A stretch of DNA of 64,000 nucleotides from Deinococcus sp. HSC-46F16. GTDB lineage: Bacteria; Deinococcota; Deinococci; Deinococcales; Deinococcaceae. Positions 34,432 through 49,671 of the stretch are shown here, piece by piece (position 1 is the stretch's first letter; every line of letters begins with the position of its first letter). The notes under the pieces were generated by a model that saw only the letters and a list, made by a program, of their open reading frames with translations, was not told where the DNA came from and ran no database searches. Location of the stretch: positions 186,001 through 250,000 of the forward strand of contig NZ_JALJZW010000002.1 of assembly GCF_024171495.1 (NCBI RefSeq), in the 5' to 3' direction. The translations under genes and the position numbers were made by a program.

Positions 34432-34455
34432 GGGAGAGGCCCCAAGACCTCTCCC
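34432..34455 (-). terminator. hairpin downstream of the DUF4126 gene
   Basis: GGGAGAGG pairs with CCTCTCCC over a short loop; on the minus strand TTCTGC follows. It ends the DUF4126 transcript. Confidence 0.6.
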
Positions 34456-34467
34456 CGACTCCACGGC

Positions 34468-35031
34468 TCAGGAGGAAGTGGCCCGGCGCCCCCGCACCCG
34501 CTGCCACAGCCGCGCGGCAAAGACCAGCACGCCCGCCAGCCCCAGCACCGCGAGCACCGGCGCGAAAATCGCCAGCACGCTCAGGCACAGGCTGGCCCCG
34601 TCCTCGGCGGCGCTCAGCACCGGGTTGGCGATCCCACCCGTCGTGGCGGTGGCGACCGGACGCACGGCGGCGCGAGTGGCATGGACGCCGCCCGCCACGA
34701 CGAATCCCAGGGCGAGACTCAGCGCCGGGGGCACCTCCGCCACGCCCGTCTGCGCGGCGAAGAGAATCGCGCCCGCCGCCGCGTTCACCACCCCGCCGAC
34801 GAGGTGCAGCGCGTGGTCTACGCCGGGAATCTTGTCCCCGACGAAGTCCAGCACGCCCAGCACCCCGATTCCCAGCAGGACCCAGGGATTTGCCAGCAGG
34901 TCGAAGGGCGCGGCGAGGTCGAGGACCCCAAACCGCGCGAGCAGGCCCACGAGCAGCAGCGGGATGGAGGCGTTCAGCCCCGCCGCCCCCGACAGGCCCA
35001 GCGAGGACAGCAGACCGGAGAGGAGTTCCAT
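34468..35031 (-). CDS. DUF4126 family membrane protein
   Basis: The 187-residue protein has four to five hydrophobic segments and starts with G-L-S-G-A-A-G-L-N-A-S-I-P-L-L-L-V-G-L. D-F-V-G-D-K-I-P-G-V-D-H-A and A-A-G-A-I-L-F-A are family-like features. The function is unknown. It lies 22 bp after the M42 peptidase stop. Confidence 0.8.
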   Translation of the reverse strand: MELLSGLLSSLGLSGAAGLNASIPLLLVGLLARFGVLDLAAPFDLLANPWVLLGIGVLGVLDFVGDKIPGVDHALHLVGGVVNAAAGAILFAAQTGVAEVPPALSLALGFVVAGGVHATRAAVRPVATATTGGIANPVLSAAEDGASLCLSVLAIFAPVLAVLGLAGVLVFAARLWQRVRGRRATSS

Positions 35032-35053
35032 AGCCCCTACGCTTCCCGGCCGC

Positions 35054-36106
35054 TCAGCGCAGGTACGCGACGAGGAGGTCCACCCCGGCCCGCAGGTCCG
35101 TTTCGTGGACCGCCTCGACGACCGTGTGGATGTAGCGGGTGGGTAGGCTGAGGGTCAGGGCGGGCACCCCCGCCCGCGTGCGCTGGATGGCCGCGCCGTC
35201 GGTGCCGCCCAGGGCCAGCACTTCCATCTGGTAGGGAATGCCTTCTTTCTCCGCGAGGTCCACGAACTCGTCCACCAGCCAGCGGGTCGAGATCATGGTG
35301 GAGTCGAAGACCTTGATCCCGATGCCCTCGCCCAGCCGGGTGACCGCCTCGTCGGGGCCGACGCCGGGGGTGTCCACCGCGAGGGTCACGTCGAGGCCGA
35401 TGCCCAGGGTCGGCTCGACCCCATACGCCGCGACGATGGCCCCGCGCAGGCCGACCTCCTCCTGCACGCTGAAGACGGCCACCACGTCGTGCCGGGGGCG
35501 CTCCTCCCGGAAGGCCCGCAGCACCTCGAGTTGCAGGAAGACGCTGGCGCGGTCGTCCATCGCCTTGCCGACCGTCATGGCCCCGATCTGCCGGGCGGTC
35601 TGGTTGAGGGTCACCATGTCCCCGATCCGCACCCGGCCCTTCACGTCGTCCGCACCCAGGCCCAGGTCCACGAAGAACTCCTTGACCTCGGGCACCTTCT
35701 TGCGGTCTTCCGGGGTGGCAATGTGGACGGGGCGACCGCCGGGGGTCAGCAGGCCGGGAAGCGCCCCGCCGCGCGTGTGCACCGTGACGTTGCGGGCGAA
35801 CAGGTTGCGGGTGTCGAAGCCGCCGAGCGCCTGCACCCGCAAGAAGCCCTTCTCGTCGATGTACCGCACCAGAAAGCCGATCTCGTCCATGTGGGCGCTG
35901 AGCATCACGCGCTCGCGCTTCCCCTCGGCGTCCTCGCGCCCGCGCTTGAGGGCAATCACGTTGCCCAGCGCGTCCACCCGCACCTCGTCCACCAGCCCGT
36001 CGAGGTCGGAGAGCACGAAGTCGCGCACGGCGTCTTCCTGACCGGGGACGCCGTTCAGGTCGGAGAGGTGGCGCAGGACATCCAGCCGCAATTCGGTTGT
36101 GGTCAC
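35054..36106 (-). CDS. M42 family metallopeptidase (glutamyl/deblocking aminopeptidase type)
   Basis: The 350-residue protein has the dinuclear metal motifs of M42 enzymes: M-L-S-A-H-M-D-E-I-G-F, D-D-R-A (bridging Asp), V-Q-E-E-V-G-L-R-G (catalytic Glu plus ligand), G-L-D-V-T and the C-terminal T-R-Y-I-H-T-V-V-E. Relatives form tetrahedral dodecamers that trim peptides. The GTG at 36106 is chosen because TATCCT lies seven bases upstream; the frame remains open upstream but there overlaps pth. Confidence 0.9.
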   Translation of the reverse strand: MTTTELRLDVLRHLSDLNGVPGQEDAVRDFVLSDLDGLVDEVRVDALGNVIALKRGREDAEGKRERVMLSAHMDEIGFLVRYIDEKGFLRVQALGGFDTRNLFARNVTVHTRGGALPGLLTPGGRPVHIATPEDRKKVPEVKEFFVDLGLGADDVKGRVRIGDMVTLNQTARQIGAMTVGKAMDDRASVFLQLEVLRAFREERPRHDVVAVFSVQEEVGLRGAIVAAYGVEPTLGIGLDVTLAVDTPGVGPDEAVTRLGEGIGIKVFDSTMISTRWLVDEFVDLAEKEGIPYQMEVLALGGTDGAAIQRTRAGVPALTLSLPTRYIHTVVEAVHETDLRAGVDLLVAYLR

Positions 36107-36111
36107 GCGGG

Positions 36112-36771
<660 letters not shown>

Positions 36772-36774
36772 GGG

Positions 36775-37181
<407 letters not shown>

Positions 37182-37185
<4 letters not shown>

Positions 37186-37673
37186 GCGCCGAGGGTAGCA
37201 AGCGCGGCGAGGTCGGCCCGGTCCTTCTCTCTTAATTCCACCCCGTAGAAAGCCGCCACGACGCCTTTCATCGCGCGGTGCCCGGCGGGGGTGAGCGTGG
37301 GCACGCGGACCCCCTCCCACTCCACCACGTGGGTCGTGAAGATTCCGGCGGGCCACACGATGGAGGCGAGTTCGCCCACGGTGCGCGGCGGCTCCACGTC
37401 ATCCCGGACAGGCACGAGGTCCACCAGCACCTCCCCCCGGCGGTAGAACACGTCCCCGGCGGCGAGCGAGCCGTGCGCGTGGGTGAAGCCGAGGCCCTCC
37501 AGCACGGCGACGGCCCGCGCCCCGTCGGCCTCCCGCACCAGGAAGTCAATGTCGTCGTGGGTGCGGACATTCCCGCCGCACAGCACTTCCACCGCCTGAC
37601 CGCCGATCAGCCAGCAGGTGACGTCCGCCTGCGCGAACGCCCGGACGAGGGGGAGGGTGTCGGGGTGCAGCAC
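37182..37673 (-). CDS. nucleotidyltransferase-fold protein (aminoglycoside/lincosamide adenylyltransferase-like)
   Basis: The 163-residue protein has the pol-beta nucleotidyltransferase signature L-I-G-G-Q-A-V-E-V-L-C-G-G...R-T-H-D-D-I-D-F-L-V (about residues 22-46), with the two metal Asp in D-D-I-D and a third Asp in V-L-V-D-L-V-P-V. It is close in pattern to AadB/Lnu-type enzymes. The real acceptor is unknown. Confidence 0.8.
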
Positions 37674-37700
37674 GGGCCGGACTCTAGCACTCCCCTTCCC

Positions 37701-38198
37701 CTACCAGCCCCACGTCCCCGGCTCGCCCTTGAACGGTCCCACCACGTCGGGCGTGATCCAGCCGCCGTAGAAGCCGCCCGGTTGCGGGGTCACGCGCACT
37801 CCGTCCACCCGGCACTCGTCCATGCGGCCCGCGTAGACGGCGACGTATCCGGCGATCTCCCGGAAAGCAGGGGTGGGCCGCTCATAGCTCCAGCCCGCGC
37901 CCTCGGCCACCTTGCCACCGGCTGAGAGCGTCCAGTACGACGCCTCACCCTTCCACTCGCAGACGCTGCCGCCGGGGGCGGGGGTCAGCACGCCGGGCCG
38001 GAAGGCTTCGCGGGGCAGGTAGTAGGTGGGTGGGTGGCTGGTTTCGAGGACGCGGAAGGCGCCGGTCGTCTCGGCAATCTTGACGCCGCCCAACCAGAGT
38101 TCCACTGTCCGGGCGGTGCGCTCCAGCCGAGGCGGGCGCGGGTAGTCCCAGACGCTTTCCTGGCCGGGACCGGGGGGAATGGGCTGTGGGCGCGGCAT
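37701..38198 (-). CDS. DUF427 domain protein
   Basis: The 165-residue protein matches DUF427 by pattern: V-E-L-W-L-G-G-V-K-I-A-E-T, the central S-H-P-P-T-Y-Y-L-P-R-E-A, C-E-W-K-G-E-A-S-Y-W and W-S-Y-E-R-P-T-P-A-F. The domain is common in actinobacteria and fungi, with unknown function. It is divergent from the FMN oxidase gene at 38266 with a 67-bp gap. Confidence 0.85.
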   Translation of the reverse strand: MPRPQPIPPGPGQESVWDYPRPPRLERTARTVELWLGGVKIAETTGAFRVLETSHPPTYYLPREAFRPGVLTPAPGGSVCEWKGEASYWTLSAGGKVAEGAGWSYERPTPAFREIAGYVAVYAGRMDECRVDGVRVTPQPGGFYGGWITPDVVGPFKGEPGTWGW

Positions 38199-38265
38199 GG
38201 GGGCAGTGTGACGCCCCGTGCGGCCGCAGGCTGTCGGCTTCCTTGCCCTTCCGTTACCCTGACCC

Positions 38266-39378
<1,113 letters not shown>

Positions 39379-39402
39379 AGGGGAGCCTTGTAGAGTCAGC
39401 CC

Positions 39403-40077
39403 ATGCCCCACGCCCTGATCGTCCACGCCCATCCCGAGCCGAACTCGTTTTGCTCCGCGCAGATGCGGGAAGCGGCCCGGACCCTCACCGAGCAGGGCTA
39501 TACCGTGGAGATCAGCGACCTTTACGGCATGGGCTGGAATGCCGAACTGGGACGGGGCGATTTCACCCACCCACTTGCCGACTTTTTCAAGCCCCAGGCG
39601 GAACAAGTCAGAGCGGTCCAGGAAGGCACCTTCGCGCCCGAAGTCGCCGCAGAACTGGAGAAGCTCCGCCGGGCCGACCTCCTGGTGTTCTCGTTCCCGA
39701 TGTGGTGGTTCTCGCTTCCGGCGCTGCTGAAAGGCTGGGTGGACCGGGTCTTCGCTATGGGCGCGGCCTATGGCGGCGGCGTCGGCACCTTCGCGCAGGG
39801 GGCGTTCCGGGGACGGCGGGCGCTCCTGCTGTTCACGACCGGCAGCCTGGAGGAGTATTTCGGCCCCGGACGACGGGATGGGGAGATGGACACGCTCCTC
39901 TTCCACATCCAGCACGGCATGTTTTACTTCGTGGGCTATACGGTGCTGGCTCCAGTGGTGAGCTTTGCGCCCGTCCGGCAAACGCCTGAGGAGCGCGAAG
40001 CCCAGTTGCGGAAAGTCCGGCGGGCTTTCGCGGAACTGGGAACGCGGCAAGTCATCTTCGATTTTCAGGAGGGCTGA
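39403..40077 (+). CDS. NAD(P)H quinone oxidoreductase, flavodoxin-like fold
   Basis: The 224-residue protein has the NQO/KefF pattern: A-L-I-V-H-A-H-P-E-P-N-S-F (phosphate loop), A-D-L-L-V-F-S-F-P-M-W-W-F-S-L-P-A-L-L-K and W-V-D-R-V-F. It probably reduces quinones with two electrons using FMN or FAD. TAGAGT (39391-39396) is six bases before the ATG, so it has its own leaderless start despite being only 24 bp behind the oxidase. Confidence 0.88.
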   Translation: MPHALIVHAHPEPNSFCSAQMREAARTLTEQGYTVEISDLYGMGWNAELGRGDFTHPLADFFKPQAEQVRAVQEGTFAPEVAAELEKLRRADLLVFSFPMWWFSLPALLKGWVDRVFAMGAAYGGGVGTFAQGAFRGRRALLLFTTGSLEEYFGPGRRDGEMDTLLFHIQHGMFYFVGYTVLAPVVSFAPVRQTPEEREAQLRKVRRAFAELGTRQVIFDFQEG

Positions 40078-40207
40078 CGCATAGGAGCAGATGGGTGGCC
40101 ACCGGCGAACGGGGGCAGCCTGCGGCCAGCCCCACTCCAGCCGAGGCCCAACCTTCCGCTGCCGACGTGAATGAAGCGCCCAGACCCAACCCCCGCACGA
40201 GGTCCAC

Positions 40208-40612
40208 ATGCACATCACCCAGTCGGCCATCTCCCTCAACGTGCCGGACGTTCGCGCCTCCGCCGAGTTCCTGAAACGGCACTTCGGTTTCGTGCCCGAG
40301 ATGGAGTACGAGGGCGTCGCATCCCTGACGCGCGAGGACACGGGCTTCAACCTGATCTTCCTCCAGACAGGGCTGTCCACCTTCAAGCCGCCACAGATCG
40401 CCGGAAGTGCTGGGCAGGGGCTGCTGGTGGTATTCGTGGTGGACGACATTGACGCCGAGTACGCCCGACTACAGGCCGAAGGTGTGCCTGTGGTCACCCC
40501 CATCGAGACTGAGCCGTGGGGCGAGCGGTACTTTCAGGTTTCGGACCCCAACGGCGTCGTGGTGCAACTGGTGCAGTGGGTTACGCCGCCGGAAGGTGCG
40601 GAGAACGTCTAA
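40208..40612 (+). CDS. VOC (glyoxalase/bleomycin-resistance fold) protein
   Basis: The 134-residue protein has paired beta-alpha-beta-beta-beta modules: S-L-N-V-P-D-V-R-A-S-A-E-F-L-K-R-H-F-G-F, then V-F-V-V-D-D-I-D-A-E-Y-A-R-L and R-Y-F-Q-V-S-D-P-N-G-V-V-V-Q-L-V. Substrate unknown. GAGGT lies five bases before the ATG. Confidence 0.87.
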   Translation: MHITQSAISLNVPDVRASAEFLKRHFGFVPEMEYEGVASLTREDTGFNLIFLQTGLSTFKPPQIAGSAGQGLLVVFVVDDIDAEYARLQAEGVPVVTPIETEPWGERYFQVSDPNGVVVQLVQWVTPPEGAENV

Positions 40613-40615
40613 GCG

Positions 40616-41025
40616 TTAACCCCGCTCCCCACGCGGCCCCGGCCACGCCCCGGTCGACCACAGCGCCCACAGCACCAGCAGCGGCTGGAAGAACAGCCGG
40701 GTCAGCCGTGCCTGGTCCGTCTCCAGCCCGAAGGCGTCCGTGCGGGTGAGGTACTGCGACACGTTGCCGGGAAAGATGGCGACGAAGAAGGCAGCCGTAA
40801 TCCACCCCACCGTCCTCCGCTGGCGTGGCAGGGCAAGCAGCGCGGCCCCCAGCCCGATCTCGACCACGCCGGAGGCCAGCACCACGAAGTCCTTGTCGAG
40901 CGGCACCCAGTTCGGTACTTGGGCCTGAAATTCCCCGCGCAGGGTGGTCAGGTGCCCGGTCCCGGCTCCGATCAGCGCCAGCCCCAACAGCCAGCGGGCG
41001 ACGTGGCGCGGCCAGGACAGACGGG

Positions 41026-41029
<4 letters not shown>
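40616..41029 (-). CDS. DoxX-like membrane protein
   Basis: The 137-residue protein has four hydrophobic helices, with [14 protein letters not shown] and [18 protein letters not shown]. Such proteins are four-helix membrane proteins of the DoxX superfamily, often with oxidative stress links. It overlaps the topoisomerase gene by four bases. Confidence 0.8.
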
Positions 41030-42075
<1,046 letters not shown>

Positions 42076-42164
42076 GGGCGTCAGGATGGGCAGGCGAGGG
42101 CGGGCGTGGCTGTCCGGCAGGCTGCAATCCGGCTTGAGCCGAGCTGAAGGTGGCGGGGGAGGCT

Positions 42165-42297
42165 CAAACGGATTCCGTCCGATGGATGAACAGGCGGGAC
42201 GGCGCCGCCTGTTCATCCATCTCCCGAAATCTGTCACCTTTCCTGCTCCCTTCCGTCGGATTTCCGGGTGCTGGGGGCACCCTTCAATCGGAATTTT
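42165..42297. repeat. short palindromic (MITE/SNR-like) element
   Basis: A perfect 17-bp inverted repeat (42181-42197 with 42205-42221) has a 7-bp loop. It is flanked by ATTCCG on the left (about 42172) and CGGAAT on the right (about 42289), and includes a second hairpin GGTGC/GCACC. The whole looks like a non-coding mobile repeat between the topoisomerase and UDG genes. Its right end touches the UDG stop codon. Confidence 0.55.
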
Positions 42298-43037
42298 TAT
42301 CTCTCCTCGGCCTGCATGGGCAGTTGCCAGTCGATTGGCGTCTGTCCCGACTCCTCCAGCGCCGCGTTGACCCGCGAGAAGGGCCGCGTCCCCATGAACT
42401 TCGCCACGCTGAGGGGGCTGGGGTGGGCCGACTCGATGATGACGTGCTGGGGATTGGTGACCAGCTTCGCCTTCTTGCGGGCGTAGGCGCCCCACAGCAC
42501 GAAGACCACCCGCGACTCCTTCGCGTTGACGTGGCGAATCACGGCGTCGGTGAAACTTTCCCAGCCCTTCCCCGCGTGGCTGTTGGGCTCGCCCTGGCGC
42601 ACGGTGAGCACGGCGTTCAGCATCAGCACGCCCTGCTCGGCCCAGTGGCGGAGGTAGCCGTGGCGAGGCGGCTGGAAGCCCACGTCGGCCTGCAACTCCT
42701 TGTAGATGTTCGCCAGGCTGGGCGGCGGGCGCACGCCGGGCCGCACGGAGAAGGCCAGCCCGTGCGCCTGACCGGGGCCGTGGTAGGGGTCCTGCCCCAG
42801 GATGAAGACCTTCACGTCCTCCAGCGGCGTGTACCGCAGCGCATTGAACACGTCGGGCGCGGGTGGGAAGACGTTGTGGGTGCGGCGCTCCTCCACCAGA
42901 AAGTCCTTGAGCGCGTGGAAGTACGGCGCGGCGAACTCGTCATGGAGGGCCTCACGCCACGAGTCGGGCAGACCCGCCGGAACGAGGGGCTTGGGAGCTT
43001 CGGGAGTGGTGCCGAAGAGGTCGGGCTGGTCGGTCAT
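42297..43037 (-). CDS. ung: uracil-DNA glycosylase (internal start within the fused frame)
   Basis: From the ATG at 43037 the frame encodes 246 residues, the normal length of a stand-alone bacterial [19 protein letters not shown] holds the catalytic Asp and the water-activating loop. [10 protein letters not shown] is the uracil-recognition strand, and S-A-H-P-S-P-L-S holds the catalytic His. GGAGGA lies eight bases upstream of this ATG, so independent translation is likely. UDG removes uracil arising from cytosine deamination. No stop codon separates it from the upstream photolyase. Confidence 0.88.
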   Translation of the reverse strand: MTDQPDLFGTTPEAPKPLVPAGLPDSWREALHDEFAAPYFHALKDFLVEERRTHNVFPPAPDVFNALRYTPLEDVKVFILGQDPYHGPGQAHGLAFSVRPGVRPPPSLANIYKELQADVGFQPPRHGYLRHWAEQGVLMLNAVLTVRQGEPNSHAGKGWESFTDAVIRHVNAKESRVVFVLWGAYARKKAKLVTNPQHVIIESAHPSPLSVAKFMGTRPFSRVNAALEESGQTPIDWQLPMQAEER

Positions 43038-44600
43038 GGGGGGCTTCCTCCGGGGGGTGGACTTGGGCGGCCGAACAGGTTTGGCAGGCAGACCCCGCGC
43101 CACCCGCTCGGCCCGCAGCACCGCCTTCTTGCGGCTGCCATGCCTGTGATAGACGCGCCGGGCCTCGGCCTCAAAGGTCGCACTCTCCCGCGCAGCATAG
43201 ATTCTGGCCCGCGCGGCGGCCCCCGCCTTTCCTTCATCCACGATCGGCGGCGGGTAGCCCAGCCGGGTCGCCCCGCTCCACTCCCAGGGCGCGTGCAGGA
43301 AGTCGCCGGGCACGTCCCCCAGTTCGGGCACCCAGCGGCGGATGAACGTGCCGTCCGGGTCCTGTTCGCGGGCCTGCCGGGTCGGGGAATAGATGCGGAC
43401 GCGGTTGATCCCCACCGTCGAACTCTGCATCTGCATCTGCGACCAGTGGATGCCAGGTTCGTTGTCCAGCCACTGCCGCGCCAGGAAGAGGCCCGTCGGC
43501 CGCCAGTGCAGCCACAGGTGCTGCGAGGCGAAGGAGACGAGCATCGCTCGCATCCGAAAGTTCAGCCAGCCCATCTCGTGCAACATCCGCACGCAGGCGT
43601 CCACGAGGGGATAACCCGTCTGCCCGTGCGCCCAGCGGTCGAAGAACTCCGCGTTCCAGCCGGGGTCGCCCACGTCCGGGCGCAGGCCGTCGAAGGCGCG
43701 GTTGAGGTTGCGGAACTCCATCTCCGGCTCGGATTCCAGCCGCTGGATAAAGTGACAGTGCCAGTGCAGGCGGCTCTCGAAGGAACGCAGAGACCGCACC
43801 CAGCGCTCGTCGGCGTCGGGGTCCCCCTTGACCGCCGCCAGCCGCTGCCGGGTCGCCTGCACCACCTCCCGCAGCGACACGGTGCCGAAAGCGAGGGGAG
43901 CCGAGAGCCGAGAGCAACTCTCCTCGGCGGTCAGCGGGCTGCTCATCTCGCGCATGTAGTTCACGCCGCGCACGGCCAGGAAGCTCTCCAGCGTGGCGCG
44001 GGCGACGCTCTCGCCGCCAGGCGGAATGACCTTGCCCTCCGCGGGAACGCCCAGCTCCGCGTGGGTGCAGAGGCCGCCGGGCGGGAGGCCGGTGCCCCTC
44101 AGCGCGGCGGGCACGGGCACGACCAGGGCCGACATCCGTTCCTCCCAGATGTCGGCCCAACCGTCGCGGTCACGCAGCCTCCGCACCACGCCCGTCTGCG
44201 GCAGCTCCACGAACGGCACCCCCCGCTCCCGCGCCCAGGCCCGCACCCGTCGGTCGCGCTGGAAGCTGACCATATTGCCCGTCTCCTCGTGCGCCCACAG
44301 GCCGCCGATGGGCACGAGTTCGGCCAGTTCCTCCAGCACGGCCACCGCCTCGCCGCGCCGCACCACCAGCCCCGTGCCCAGCGCCCGCAGCCGCCCATCC
44401 AGCTCGGCGAGGCACTCATTCAGGTAGGTCAGGTGGTGCCCGGCGAACTCCTCGTGGTGCAGTTGTTCCGGCTCGTAGAGGTAGAGCGGCAGCACCGGCC
44501 CCCGCGCGGCCGCCTCCGCGAGCGGCGCGTGGTCGTGCACCCTCAGGTCCTTTTTGAACCACACGACTTGAACGGGCGGGCCAGTGGGCGGACGGAGCAT
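42297..44600 (-). CDS. photolyase-like protein fused in frame to uracil-DNA glycosylase
   Basis: One uninterrupted 767-codon frame joins two DNA-repair enzymes. Residues 1-about 490 form a cryptochrome/photolyase ([13 protein letters not shown] at the start, then a C-terminal flavin domain). The usual N-A-G-N-W motif is replaced by [16 protein letters not shown] basic linker rich in Arg, Lys and Pro (about 490-521) follows. Residues 522-767 are a complete family 1 UDG ([15 protein letters not shown]). The ATG at 44600 is chosen; the frame is open to a TTG at 44651. Since UDG has its own Shine-Dalgarno and ATG, both a fusion and a separate UDG may be made. Confidence 0.8.
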   Translation of the reverse strand: MLRPPTGPPVQVVWFKKDLRVHDHAPLAEAAARGPVLPLYLYEPEQLHHEEFAGHHLTYLNECLAELDGRLRALGTGLVVRRGEAVAVLEELAELVPIGGLWAHEETGNMVSFQRDRRVRAWARERGVPFVELPQTGVVRRLRDRDGWADIWEERMSALVVPVPAALRGTGLPPGGLCTHAELGVPAEGKVIPPGGESVARATLESFLAVRGVNYMREMSSPLTAEESCSRLSAPLAFGTVSLREVVQATRQRLAAVKGDPDADERWVRSLRSFESRLHWHCHFIQRLESEPEMEFRNLNRAFDGLRPDVGDPGWNAEFFDRWAHGQTGYPLVDACVRMLHEMGWLNFRMRAMLVSFASQHLWLHWRPTGLFLARQWLDNEPGIHWSQMQMQSSTVGINRVRIYSPTRQAREQDPDGTFIRRWVPELGDVPGDFLHAPWEWSGATRLGYPPPIVDEGKAGAAARARIYAARESATFEAEARRVYHRHGSRKKAVLRAERVARGLPAKPVRPPKSTPRRKPPMTDQPDLFGTTPEAPKPLVPAGLPDSWREALHDEFAAPYFHALKDFLVEERRTHNVFPPAPDVFNALRYTPLEDVKVFILGQDPYHGPGQAHGLAFSVRPGVRPPPSLANIYKELQADVGFQPPRHGYLRHWAEQGVLMLNAVLTVRQGEPNSHAGKGWESFTDAVIRHVNAKESRVVFVLWGAYARKKAKLVTNPQHVIIESAHPSPLSVAKFMGTRPFSRVNAALEESGQTPIDWQLPMQAEER

Positions 44601-44658
44601 CTTTCCCAGTTTCCCCCACCCCGCCCACGCCGTCGGTACGCGCCCCCGCAAACAGAAA

Positions 44659-44681
44659 GGGACGGGCGCTCAACCCGTCCC
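44659..44681 (-). terminator. intrinsic terminator after carA
   Basis: GGGACGGG pairs perfectly with CCCGTCCC over seven bases; on the minus strand TTTCTG follows. It isolates carA from the photolyase-UDG gene. Confidence 0.8.
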
Positions 44682-44701
44682 CTGCTGGCTGTTGGCCGCT
44701 C

Positions 44702-45886
<1,185 letters not shown>

Positions 45887-46015
45887 AGGGACCTCCATTC
45901 GCGCCTCACGGGACGCGTTTTATGGCGGAAGCAGGAGGTCGGACGCCGCCCGCTTTCAGCCACAGAGCTTATCAGGCGTGCCAGCAGCCAATCGTGCCGA
46001 CCGGACCGGGCCACG

Positions 46016-46546
46016 TCACGCCAATTCCCTGAGCATCGCGATCTCGTTGCAATTCTCGAAAAAGGCGCAGCGCTGGCACTCCGACCACACCTTGGGATGC
46101 AGGTGGGTCTTGTCGATCCGCACGAAGCCGCACTTCTCGAAAAAGGCCTGCTGGTAGGTCCACGCGAAGAGGGCGGGGAGGTCAATGTCGCGGGCCTCGC
46201 GCTCGCAGGCTTCGACGAGCTGCTTGCCCAGCCCCCGCCCCTGCATGTGGGGATGGATGGCGAGGCCGCGCACCTCCGCGAGGTCCGGCGCGAGGAGGTG
46301 CAAGCCGCACACGCCCGCCAGGCCACCCGGCTTGTCCCCGTACGGCTCGGCCAGCACGAGGTGAAAGTCCCGGATGGTCTCGGCGAGCAGCGACCGGGAC
46401 CGCACGAGCATCTGCCCCCGCGCGGCCCAGTAGCCAATCAGTTCGTGAATCGCTTCGATGTCGCCCAGCCGCGCCTTGCGGGTGACGAGCGGTGCCTGCG
46501 GGTGAATGTCGGGAACGGCGATGGAATCGAGGCTGAGAAAGGTCAT
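46016..46546 (-). CDS. amino-acid N-acetyltransferase, short ArgA (S-NAGS) type
   Basis: The 176-residue GNAT protein has A-R-L-G-D-I-E-A-I-H-E-L-I, L-A-E-V-R-G-L-A-I-H-P-H-M-Q-G-R-G-L-G and F-F-E-K-C-G-F-V-R-I-D-K-T-H-L-H-P-K-V-W, the pattern of short N-acetylglutamate synthases. It ends with a Cys cluster (C-Q-R-C-A-F-F-E-N-C). It would make N-acetylglutamate, the first step of arginine synthesis, matching its location beside carA, argH and argG. GGGAGG precedes the ATG. Another acceptor cannot be excluded. Confidence 0.8.
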   Translation of the reverse strand: MTFLSLDSIAVPDIHPQAPLVTRKARLGDIEAIHELIGYWAARGQMLVRSRSLLAETIRDFHLVLAEPYGDKPGGLAGVCGLHLLAPDLAEVRGLAIHPHMQGRGLGKQLVEACEREARDIDLPALFAWTYQQAFFEKCGFVRIDKTHLHPKVWSECQRCAFFENCNEIAMLRELA

Positions 46547-46637
46547 GGCTGAACCTCCCCCGGCCAGCCACGAAGAGCGTGGACCGTGAAGAGGCGTGCC
46601 CCTCCCACGACCCACGCGGACGACGGCGCGGCGGGCG

Positions 46638-47108
46638 TTAGGCCTGCCCGACCCCCACGTCCAGCGCCCGCATCCACGTAAAGCCGCCGGGGCGCTCGCT
46701 GCGGGCGCGGTAAGCGCGGACCTGCGGGGTGTCGGGCACGTCGCCCAGCACGACCGCGAGGGGCACCTGCGTGAAGCCGAAGCTGTGCCAGTCGCCGCCC
46801 TTGCTGAACAGGTAGATGGCCCGGTCGCCCCGCGCCCTGGCATACTCCACGGCGCTCATCACCAGCCGCCGCCCCAGCCCCTGCCCCTGCGCCGAGGGGA
46901 GCACCGCCGCGCCGCGCAGCAGGGAGGCTCCCTCGCCATGCTCCAGGCCGATGGCCCCGACGGGCTTTCCGCCGCGTTCCATCACCCAGTAGGTGGTGCC
47001 CGCTTCCAGCGCGGCCTCGGTTTCCAAACCGGCTTCCTGAAAGATGCGGCAGACGGTGTCCTTGTCCTGGGGCTGCGCGAGACGAATCTGAACGCTCTGC
47101 TCGGTCAT
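46638..47108 (-). CDS. GNAT family N-acetyltransferase (paralogue 1)
   Basis: The 156-residue protein has acetyl-CoA motif Q-G-Q-G-L-G-R-R-L-V and G-L-E-H-G-E-G-A-S-L-L. It is a clear paralogue of the next gene upstream (47223-47717): both share G-L-E-H-G-E-G-A-S-L, A-V-L-P, R-G-D-R, Y-L-F-S and F-G-F in order. GGAGGA is seven bases before the ATG. Substrate unknown. Confidence 0.82.
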   Translation of the reverse strand: MTEQSVQIRLAQPQDKDTVCRIFQEAGLETEAALEAGTTYWVMERGGKPVGAIGLEHGEGASLLRGAAVLPSAQGQGLGRRLVMSAVEYARARGDRAIYLFSKGGDWHSFGFTQVPLAVVLGDVPDTPQVRAYRARSERPGGFTWMRALDVGVGQA

Positions 47109-47222
47109 GGGTGGGTCCTCCGGAGGGGATGTCCGACCGGACGACCCAGCGGGCGTCCGGCGCGGCTGGATTGTGCGTGGGGGCAGCATAGCGCACGCCC
47201 GCGCCGCGCGAGCCCAGGACCC

Positions 47223-47717
<495 letters not shown>

Positions 47718-47751
47718 GGGGAAGGCCTCCTCTGGGGGCAGGAAAGGGAGA

Positions 47752-48236
47752 TCAGACGGATTCGGCGGCTTGTGCAGCGCGGGCCGCTTCCTTGAGGAAG
47801 TACCGGAGGCCCGCCCCCGCGCTGGCGTCCGTACTCCAGCGGGGAATGACGTGCAGGTGAACGTGCGGGATGTGCTGCCCCCCGGCGGGGAGGACGTTCC
47901 AGCCCACCGTATAGCCGTCCGGCCGGATGGTGGTGTCGAGGTGCGCCCTCACCTCGGCGAGCAGGGCATGGGTGGCGGCGGTCTCCTCGGGCGTGAGGTC
48001 GAAGACTGTCTCGCAGGGGCGCTTGGTGACGATGATGCCTGAATAGGGCAATCCCTCGGCGTACTGGGGCTGAAGCTGGCTGTAGACACACAGGTCGTTC
48101 TGAATCGTCCAGCCCTCCCCGGTCAGGCGACCTGCGGCGTTGGGGACGAGGGGGTTGTCCTCCGGCTGGGCGAGGTGCTGCTGCCACTCCGCCTCCCGCT
48201 TCTTCAGCAGGGTGCCGTCCAGAGTCACCGTGACTT

Positions 48237-48240
<4 letters not shown>
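47752..48240 (-). CDS. HIT-family (histidine triad) hydrolase
   Basis: The 162-residue protein has the HIT active site in G-G-Q-H-I-P-H-V-H-L-H-V-I-P-R-W, with the H-x-H-x-H triad. Such enzymes hydrolyse nucleoside phosphoramidates or dinucleoside polyphosphates. The GTG at 48240 overlaps the argH stop (GTGA), so it is translated with argH. Confidence 0.87.
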
Positions 48241-49646
<1,406 letters not shown>

Positions 49647-49671
49647 GCATCGTCCTTGCGGGCGGGAGAAG

